Origin: Microbacterium sp.
GTDB taxonomy: Bacteria; Actinomycetota; Actinomycetes; Actinomycetales; Microbacteriaceae
DNA: 64,000 bases
Reading direction: 5' to 3'
Assembly (NCBI GenBank): GCA_017306415.1
Contig: JAFKIL010000003.1
Location: 186,001 to 250,000, forward strand
The notes below the pieces were generated by a model. That model was not told the DNA's origin, did not search any database, and saw only the letters and a list, made by a program, of their open reading frames with translations. Positions 58,027-64,000 of this stretch are shown here, piece by piece. The translations under genes and the position numbers were made by a program. Position 1 is the stretch's first letter. Every line of letters starts with the position of its first letter.

Positions 58027-59382
58027 ATGGCGGGATTCTGGGGCAGGCGGGCACGCGAGCACGAGGCGGCGACGGCGCAGGACACGGAGCTCGCGCGACG
58101 CGCGGACCGCGCCCTCGTCGCCGCAGACGAGCGCATCCGGCTGACCACGGACGAACTCGCGTTCGCCGAAGCGGAGCTCGGCAACGGGCCGACGTCGGAT
58201 CTGCGCGCTGCGGTGGCCGCGGTGCGCCACCACCTCGCCGAGGCCTTCCAGCTCAACCAGCTCAACCACGACGAGATCCCCGACACGGCGGAGGAGCTCC
58301 GCACCCGCAACGCCCGGATCGTGCAGCTGTGCGAGTGGGCGGAGGAGTTGCTGGACGATCGGACCGCGGCGCTCGCCGGGCCGATCGAGCGGGCACGCCG
58401 GGCGCCGGAGATCCTCGCGGGCGTCGGCGCGGATGCCGCGCGCCTGCGCGGCCGCATCCCCGAGGCCCGCGCCACCGTCGAGCGGCTCCACGCACGCTAC
58501 TCCGCCGAGGCGCTGCGACAGATCGCCACCAACCCGGCGGAGGCCGATCAGCTGCTCGGCTTCGCGGAGCACAGCGCGGGCGTCGCCGCCCGCCGACGCG
58601 AGTCCGGCCAGCGCGAGCAGGCGAACGTCGCGCTCGAGGCGGCGACGGAGTCGGTTCGACGTGCCGGCGCTCTGCTCGATGCGGTCGAGAACTTCGAGAT
58701 CGAAGCCCTGCGCGCGGAATCGACGCTGACCGCCATCATCGAGGACTCCCGCGGCGATCTCCTGGCCGTGCGCCGCGAGCCGGCGTCACCGGCGGTCGCC
58801 GCCGCGTCCGCGGATCTCGAGGCCGCACTCGCCTCCCTGCCGGCCGCGGGGGTCAACACCGACCCGTTCACCCACCTCACCCGCCTTCGTGAGGCCAACA
58901 CGGCGCTGGACGACGCGATCGCCGCGGCTCGCGAACGAGCCGCCCGGCCGCTGCCCACGGCGGAGCAGGTGCGCCACGCGATCGACGACGCCGACCGTCA
59001 GCTCGCGGTGCTCCGCGACGTCATCGGCGGTCACCGCGGATGGATCGGCGCGGACGCCCGTACCCGGCAGGCCGAGGCGGAGCGCATCCGTGCCGACCTG
59101 GACGGCCTGATCGGCCACGACGCCGCCGTGGGCGCCCGTGACGTCGCCGAGGATCAGCGCGAGGGGGCGATGGCCCTGGCCCGACGCGTCGGGTTCCTGG
59201 CGAGCGAGGCGCTGCAACTCGCGCAGCGCGACATCGACTCCTCGCGACCGCAGGGCCCGCCCGACCAGGGCTGGGGCGGCTCGGGCTGGGGAGGCGGCGG
59301 GCGTCGCGGGGGCGGCGACGTCGCCACCGGCATCCTCGGCGGCCTCGTGATCGGCAGCATCCTCGACGGCATCTTCGACTGA
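58027..59382 (+). CDS. Cytosolic coiled-coil/Gly-rich paralogue of the TPM protein's C-terminal half
   Basis: 451 residues with no signal peptide or TPM domain. Aligns over its whole length with residues about 210-640 of the TPM protein at 2432: ELARRADRALVAADERIRLT versus ELARRASSALVQTDDAVRTS; YSAEALRQIATN versus YAPEALATVADN; HRGWIGADARTRQAEA versus RRGAIGAEARTRLAQA; both end with Gly-rich repeats and GILGGLVIGSILDG versus AVLGGIVINSLLSG. Highly helical, long heptad-like Ala/Arg/Glu repeats. Placed behind padR. The cytosolic form may work with PspA-type membrane proteins; function unknown. A terminator follows. Confidence 0.85.
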   Translation: MAGFWGRRAREHEAATAQDTELARRADRALVAADERIRLTTDELAFAEAELGNGPTSDLRAAVAAVRHHLAEAFQLNQLNHDEIPDTAEELRTRNARIVQLCEWAEELLDDRTAALAGPIERARRAPEILAGVGADAARLRGRIPEARATVERLHARYSAEALRQIATNPAEADQLLGFAEHSAGVAARRRESGQREQANVALEAATESVRRAGALLDAVENFEIEALRAESTLTAIIEDSRGDLLAVRREPASPAVAAASADLEAALASLPAAGVNTDPFTHLTRLREANTALDDAIAAARERAARPLPTAEQVRHAIDDADRQLAVLRDVIGGHRGWIGADARTRQAEAERIRADLDGLIGHDAAVGARDVAEDQREGAMALARRVGFLASEALQLAQRDIDSSRPQGPPDQGWGGSGWGGGGRRGGGDVATGILGGLVIGSILDGIFD

Positions 59383-59416
59383 GACTCGCGGGGCTGTGGT
59401 CGGGGGCGCGCGGAGT

Positions 59417-59452
59417 CGACGTCCGCCGGACTCCCCCGCCCGGCGGACGTCG
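59417..59452. terminator. Bidirectional terminator hairpin between coiled-coil gene and hpf
   Basis: Perfect 13-bp inverted repeat CGACGTCCGCCGG / CCGGCGGACGTCG with a 10-nt loop, between the convergent genes at 58027-59382 (+) and 59465-60127 (-). Suits both directions. Confidence 0.7.
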
Positions 59453-59464
59453 CAGTTCAGCGCG

Positions 59465-60127
59465 TCATGACGCGAGCTCGGTCGCCGGCGGAGTGGCCGC
59501 CGTCAGCGAGATGACCCCGTAGTCCCAGCCCTTGCGCCGGTACACCACGCTGGGATGATCGGTGCGCGCATCGATGAAGAGGAAGAAGTCGTGACCGACG
59601 AGCTCCATGCGGTCCACGGCGTCCTCGACGGTCATCCACTCCGCGCCGAAGCGCTTCGTGCGGATGACGACCGGCGTGTAGTCCTCCTCGTCCTCGGCAC
59701 CGGTGATGATCGGGATCTCCCCCGTCGCGACGGCACGCAGCACGTCGACGGACGCGGGCTGCACGTCGACGCCCTCGAGCGCCCCCGTGCCCTTGTCGAG
59801 CTTCGCACCCCGCGGATGCTTGCGCGCATCGATGCGCTTGTCCTTCGCGCGCCGCACCTGCTCGGCGAGCTTGTCGACGGCGATGTCCAGCGCGGTGAAC
59901 TTGTCGCCGTCCACGGCCTCGGCCCGCACGAGGGGGCCCTTGCCGGTCAGGGTGAGCTCGACGGTGGAGTCCTCCATCCGGCCGTTGTGGTAGGCGCGGT
60001 GGGTGACCTTGACATCCAGGCGCTGCGCTCTCGGAGCGAGGGTCTCGATGCGGACGGCCTTCTCATCGACCACCGTGCGGAATCGATCCGAAACGCTCAC
60101 TCCGACACCGACGATGCTGGTTTCCAT
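59465..60127 (-). CDS. hpf: Long-form ribosome hibernation promoting factor
   Basis: 220 residues. N-terminal ribosome-binding HPF domain (about 1-105, METSIVGVGVSVSDRFRTVV, DKLAEQVRRAKDKRIDAR) and C-terminal dimerisation domain (about 160-215, EDAVDRMELVGHDFFLFID, VVYRRKGWDYGVISL). Makes 100S ribosome dimers in dormancy. The ribosome site AAGGAGG is near perfect at ATG 60127. Position between secA and comF matches Rv3241c. Confidence 0.94.
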   Translation of the reverse strand: METSIVGVGVSVSDRFRTVVDEKAVRIETLAPRAQRLDVKVTHRAYHNGRMEDSTVELTLTGKGPLVRAEAVDGDKFTALDIAVDKLAEQVRRAKDKRIDARKHPRGAKLDKGTGALEGVDVQPASVDVLRAVATGEIPIITGAEDEEDYTPVVIRTKRFGAEWMTVEDAVDRMELVGHDFFLFIDARTDHPSVVYRRKGWDYGVISLTAATPPATELAS

Positions 60128-60214
60128 CCCTGCCTCCTTGTTCCGGTCCACCCGGTCAAGGGCGGACTTTCGGTCGCCTTGTCTCCCCCACCGTAGTAGG
60201 GCGTCATCGGCCTG

Positions 60215-60910
60215 TCACGTGTGAGTTTGGCCTGCGTCCGCCCCGACATGCCGCCGAGGGGTGGCGGCGACCGTCGCCGCACCGATCACCTCCGCGCCCG
60301 CGGCGCGGAGCGCCCGCGCCGCCTCGGTCAGCGTCGCGCCCGTCGTGACGACGTCGTCCACGATGAGCACGCGCAGCCCGGCGGCGGACGGAGCAGCCAT
60401 GCTCCCCTCGACGTTGCGCGCGCGATCCGCGCGTCCGAGGGAGCGCTGATCGGCGGCCGCCCGTATCGGGCGCAGGAGGCGGACCGGCCGCATGCCGGCG
60501 CGCCGGGCCAGGAGCTCGGCGACGCGATAGCCACGACGGCGCATCGCCGCGTGGGAGGTGGGCACGGGCACCACGATGATCTCGGCGGGTGCGCCTCGCC
60601 GTGCCTCTGCGGTGGCGAGCGCCGCGTCGAGGGCGGCGCGAAGCGCGGGCGCGAGCGGGCGCGCGAGGGCCGTGCGCCCCTGCTCCTTGAGCGCGCGCAG
60701 CACGCGGGCCGGAACCCCCTCGAAGGCGAGCGCGCTCCACACATCGACACCGTGCACGAGGGGACGTCCCACCGTCACCGCGCGCAGCTCGGCCCGGCAC
60801 TCGGGGCACAGCGGCACATCGAGCGCGCCGCAACCCGCGCACTCGACCGGGAAGACGAGCGAGAGCGCCTCGCCCAGGGCCGATCGCGCCACGCGACGGA
60901 TGTCGGTCAT
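60215..60910 (-). CDS. comF: ComF family phosphoribosyltransferase-like protein
   Basis: 231 residues. N-terminal zinc ribbon C24-x2-C27...C35-x2-C38 and a type I PRTase domain with PVPTSHAAMRRRGYRVAELLA and PRPP loop VLIVDDVVTTGATL. ComF homologues help DNA uptake in competent species; in actinobacteria the role is open. Corresponds to Rv3242c between lpqB and hpf. Confidence 0.9.
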   Translation of the reverse strand: MTDIRRVARSALGEALSLVFPVECAGCGALDVPLCPECRAELRAVTVGRPLVHGVDVWSALAFEGVPARVLRALKEQGRTALARPLAPALRAALDAALATAEARRGAPAEIIVVPVPTSHAAMRRRGYRVAELLARRAGMRPVRLLRPIRAAADQRSLGRADRARNVEGSMAAPSAAGLRVLIVDDVVTTGATLTEAARALRAAGAEVIGAATVAATPRRHVGADAGQTHT

Positions 60911-61002
60911 GCCCCCATCGTCGCGGGACGGCTCGACAGCCGACGTCGCCGGGCGGCTCCGATAGGGATGCGCGATGCGCCGAGGGCACTGTGCAGGAGT
61001 GC

Positions 61003-62679
61003 CTACTGCGGCATGCCCTGCTGCGTCGCGAGAACCCGGACACCCGTCCCCGCCTGCTCCCAGTTGGAGCCGCGCTGCGCGTAGAGCTCGCTCCCGACCC
61101 GCAACCGGACGATCGCGCCGCCCGCGATGGTCGTGGCGCCATCCGGTGCCGTGGTCGTCGTCCCCGGGCCGCCCACGGGCTGCTCCATCGCGCTCACCTC
61201 GTCACCCGCATCGCTGACGACCCCGAGGGTCGCGTCGTCGAGCCACGTGAGGTCGATGCCGGCGCCGGGCAGCATGGCCAGCTCCAGGGCGGTCCCGATA
61301 CTCTGAGGGACACCGGCGGCGTTGCGGACCACGCCCGCGACGATCACACGCGGTCGCCCGCTCAGCGTCACCAAGGCCGCGAGCCGCGTGCCGTCGCGGG
61401 AGATCGCCATGGAGGAGACGCTGCTCACGCCGGCCCACCCGCCACCGGTCTCGGTGTATCCGCCCTGCGGTCCGTAGGCCCTGAGCGCCTTCGGGGCGGA
61501 CCCCGGCACGCTCCAGATGTATCCGTACGGGTCGATGGTCGGCGCGATGAGACCCGGTCGGACATCGACGAGCTTGGAATCTCCCCGTGCGGGGACCCGG
61601 ACGACCGCGCCGTCCGTCGTGCGCACCGCGGCGGCGGAGTAGTCCGCCGACAGCTCGACGGAGTCCGGGCTCAGCTTCGTCATCCCGGCGGAGATACCCG
61701 GCACCGGCTCGATCGCTCCCGTCGACGAGAGGAAGCCGAATCCCTTCTCGGTGTCCACGAGTGCCCGCGCATCCGTGCGCGTGGAAGCCGTCGACACGGG
61801 TTGGGCGGACAGCGGCGTGCCGGAGCTCGACATCGACACGTCGGTGATCCCCGGGATCTGGAGGCTGCGGACCAGCTGCGTCTGCATCCGGTCGAGCGTC
61901 GTCGTCTCGAGCGCCAGCACGGGCCCCCGCAGCTCCACCTGGGCAACGCCGCTGGAGATCGGAACGGAAGGCAGGTCGAGGGAGATGTTCTCGGGGAACG
62001 CCGAGACGACGCTGTCGCCCAGCCATGAGCTCTGCTTGCCGTCGATCAACTCCTGCGCGATGCGCGTCGCGGCATTGGCGGTCGCGAACCAGCGGACATC
62101 CGGGACGAGGTAGCGCCACGACGGGTCGAAGTACATGAGCGAGTACGGACGGAAGACGCTCGCGAACTGGTCCGCGCCGAGGACGACCCCGTTCGGGGCA
62201 TCCGTGATCCGCCATTGGCCGCCGACTTTCGCGAGCGAGAACGACAGCGGCGTCGAACCGCCCTCCGACGGGGTGTAGCCACCGTGCTGGTCCACGGTGG
62301 CCGTCGACGACACGGTGACCGTCATCCGGCCGTCGACGACCTTGCCGTATTGACGGTTGGATCGATCGTCGACGGTCACACCCGCGCCCGGCTTCCATTT
62401 GTCGCGGAAGGAGGGGGCGAGGAAGAGCTGGGCGATGGCCCAGTTGTTCTCCGGCCCGTTGCCCGCATCCAGGAATCCCCGCACGATGTCCTCCGGTGAG
62501 GCACCGTCCTGCGGCTTGAGCGGCACGAAAGAGAAGTCCGGCGGGGCCGCGTCCCCCGCGGCGAGACCGGCGTTGACCGGGCCGCTCGTCGCGAATCCGG
62601 TGCAGCCGGTCAGCGTCAGCGCCACCACGGCGATCAGCGCGATCAGGCTGCCTCGCAGACGTCGGGGACGACGGATCAT
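61003..62679 (-). CDS. lpqB: Lipoprotein LpqB, MtrAB regulator
   Basis: 558 residues. Type II signal peptide with lipobox LTGC (C26), then GerMN-like (Lipoprotein_N) region around 200-330 and a beta-propeller-like C-terminal half. In mycobacteria LpqB binds the MtrB sensor and alters MtrA phosphorylation. ATG 62679 overlaps the mtrB stop by 4 nt. The last residues are GMPQ. Confidence 0.93.
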   Translation of the reverse strand: MIRRPRRLRGSLIALIAVVALTLTGCTGFATSGPVNAGLAAGDAAPPDFSFVPLKPQDGASPEDIVRGFLDAGNGPENNWAIAQLFLAPSFRDKWKPGAGVTVDDRSNRQYGKVVDGRMTVTVSSTATVDQHGGYTPSEGGSTPLSFSLAKVGGQWRITDAPNGVVLGADQFASVFRPYSLMYFDPSWRYLVPDVRWFATANAATRIAQELIDGKQSSWLGDSVVSAFPENISLDLPSVPISSGVAQVELRGPVLALETTTLDRMQTQLVRSLQIPGITDVSMSSSGTPLSAQPVSTASTRTDARALVDTEKGFGFLSSTGAIEPVPGISAGMTKLSPDSVELSADYSAAAVRTTDGAVVRVPARGDSKLVDVRPGLIAPTIDPYGYIWSVPGSAPKALRAYGPQGGYTETGGGWAGVSSVSSMAISRDGTRLAALVTLSGRPRVIVAGVVRNAAGVPQSIGTALELAMLPGAGIDLTWLDDATLGVVSDAGDEVSAMEQPVGGPGTTTTAPDGATTIAGGAIVRLRVGSELYAQRGSNWEQAGTGVRVLATQQGMPQ

Positions 62680-64000
62680 GAGAAGCCCTTCGTCGTCGCG
62701 GTGGCGCGAGGCAGCTCGATGGGCTGGGTCAGGCCCAGGTCGTCCAGGGGGCTCTCGTCGGCCGGATCCGTGGGGATCGGCGAGGGTCCCTCCAGTCGCT
62801 GGGAACCGCGGGGAAGCGTCAGCACGAAGTTGGTCCCCCGACCGAGCTCCGACCACACGACCAGCGATCCGCCGTGCAGGCGAGCATCCCCGAGGGCGAT
62901 CGACAGGCCGAGGCCCGTCCCGCCGATGGTGCGCTTGCGCGAGGGGTCCGCACGCCAGAAGCGGTCGAAGACCCGCTCAGCGTCGGACGCGCTCATCCCG
63001 AGGCCGTAGTCGCGCACGCCGATCGCGACCGCCTGCTGGTTGCTGTCGACGGTGACGACGATCGGCCGTCCCTCCCCGTGCTCGATCGCGTTGCCGAGCA
63101 GATTGCGCACGACGCGGCGCACGCGACGCGGGTCCATGTCCACGGGGGAATATCCTCCGGGTGCGACCAGGCGGACATCGGTCCCGTGCTGCTCGGCGAG
63201 CTGGTGCATCGACGCGATCACGTCCTCGGCGAGGTGGGCGAGGCTCGTCGGCTCGAGCTCGAGCTGCACCGAGCCGGCGTCGTAGCGGCTGATCTCCAGG
63301 AGATCGCCGAGCAGCACCTCGAAACGCTGCACCTGGGCGTGCAGGAGCTCGGCGGCGCGCGCCGTGGCGGGGTCGAAGTCGTCACGTCGATCGTTGATCA
63401 TGTCCGCTGCCAGCCGGATCGTGGTCAGCGGCGTCCGCAGCTCGTGGGAGACGTCGGACACGAACCGCTGCTGCACGAGCGACAGGGCGGCGAGCTCCTT
63501 GATCTGCGATTCGATGCTGTCGGCCATGGCGTTGAACGATCGCCCGAGGGTGGCGAGCTCGTCCTCGCCGTGCACGTCGAGCCGCACGGCGAGATCGCCG
63601 GCGGCCAGCTTCGCGCTGGTCTCCGCCGCCTGTCCGATGGGGGTCGTGACCGAGCGGAGTGTGAACCACGCGATTCCGCCGATGAGCACGACCAGCGCGA
63701 AGCCCACGGTCCACAGCGTCGTCTGCACGAAGCCCAGGATCTGGGAGGCATCGTCGAGGTCGTAGGCGAGGTAGAGCTCGTACGGTCCCACGTCGGGGAC
63801 GAAGATCTGCTGCCCGACCACGATCCCCGGCGCCTCGCCGCCGTCGGCCGTGGGCAGCGAGATCGACTGCCACCACTGGGTCTGGTTCTGGCCGGACGAC
63901 TGGACGCGCTTGCGCAGCTCGGGCGAGATCATGTCCACCTCGAGGCCCCCGGACTTGAAACCGGAGGGTGCGTTGAGCGACGGTGAGCGGTCGATGCGGA
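62676..64000 (-). CDS. mtrB: Sensor histidine kinase MtrB, N-terminus cut off by window edge
   Basis: At least 441 residues; the open frame continues beyond 64000. Visible: end of an extracytoplasmic sensing region, a membrane helix (TTLWTVGFALVVLIGGIAWF), HAMP domain (RSVTTPIGQAAETS to SFNAMADSIESQ), HisKA with phospho-acceptor DVSHELRTPLTTIR, and HATPase with NLLGNAIEHG, GLGMS and GGTGLGLSIAL. MtrAB controls cell wall, division and osmotic response. The last gene of the mtrA-mtrB-lpqB unit; mtrA lies outside. Confidence 0.94.
   Translation of the reverse strand, partial: RIDRSPSLNAPSGFKSGGLEVDMISPELRKRVQSSGQNQTQWWQSISLPTADGGEAPGIVVGQQIFVPDVGPYELYLAYDLDDASQILGFVQTTLWTVGFALVVLIGGIAWFTLRSVTTPIGQAAETSAKLAAGDLAVRLDVHGEDELATLGRSFNAMADSIESQIKELAALSLVQQRFVSDVSHELRTPLTTIRLAADMINDRRDDFDPATARAAELLHAQVQRFEVLLGDLLEISRYDAGSVQLELEPTSLAHLAEDVIASMHQLAEQHGTDVRLVAPGGYSPVDMDPRRVRRVVRNLLGNAIEHGEGRPIVVTVDSNQQAVAIGVRDYGLGMSASDAERVFDRFWRADPSRKRTIGGTGLGLSIALGDARLHGGSLVVWSELGRGTNFVLTLPRGSQRLEGPSPIPTDPADESPLDDLGLTQPIELPRATATTKGFS

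Overview
The window is about 64 kb of very GC-rich, gene-dense actinobacterial chromosome. Protein content points to Microbacteriaceae, most likely Microbacterium: a WhiB1-type regulator, a SigR/RsrA pair, LpqB-MtrB, a fused 2-oxoglutarate decarboxylase/dehydrogenase (Kgd), a GuaB1-type IMPDH paralogue, many GTG starts and many 4-nt stop/start overlaps. This is inference from gene content; there is no rRNA marker. I found no tRNA, rRNA, CRISPR, phage, insertion sequence or replication origin. It reads as core chromosome, and no gene-free gap exceeds 300 bp.

Layout. 1-2.3 kb: an MFS exporter cut by the left edge, trmB and a DUF3097 protein. 2.4-6.7 kb: a secreted/membrane TPM-domain protein, PspA, an arginase-fold protein with a damaged metal site and a small HExxH protein. 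6.7-10 kb: a membrane protein, an iron-box-controlled siderophore-interacting protein, a tyrosine phosphatase, an AhpD-like protein and a hydrolase. 10.2-15.2 kb: a complete five-gene peptide/nickel-type ABC importer. 15.2-16.6 kb: a protealysin-type M4 peptidase overlapping its emfourin-type inhibitor. 16.6-19.2 kb: an acetyltransferase, uracil-DNA glycosylase, a phosphoribosyltransferase and an SDR. 19.4-23 kb: metY and metX flanking a cyclase-like protein. 23-32.7 kb: NUDIX, MFS, thiamine-binding protein, GT87 mannosyltransferase, nnrD, an old yellow enzyme, two CNNM/CorC proteins and guaB1. 32.9-38 kb: kgd and an APC permease. 38-42.8 kb: a divergent glpD-tetR / agpS-like-dgk cassette.

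42.8-64 kb carries the block known from Mycobacterium tuberculosis as Rv3219-Rv3245c: rsrA/sigR, aroA, rsgA, a peroxiredoxin, whiB1, pdtaS, an Rv3235-family gene, secA, hpf, comF, lpqB and mtrB (cut by the right edge). Inserted in it are a CpaE/CpaB-like pair, a small HTH protein, an aminotransferase and a PadR regulator with a coiled-coil protein.

How genes work together: SigR/RsrA is a thiol-redox switch, and a good SigR promoter lies just upstream of sigR. PdtaS appears cotranscribed with CpaB/CpaE-like genes. The coiled-coil protein after padR is a shortened cytosolic paralogue of the cytoplasmic half of the TPM protein that sits beside PspA about 55 kb away, which suggests a two-locus envelope-stress or membrane-associated system. 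That, together with the arginase-fold protein next to PspA and the emfourin-controlled protease, is the most novel material here.
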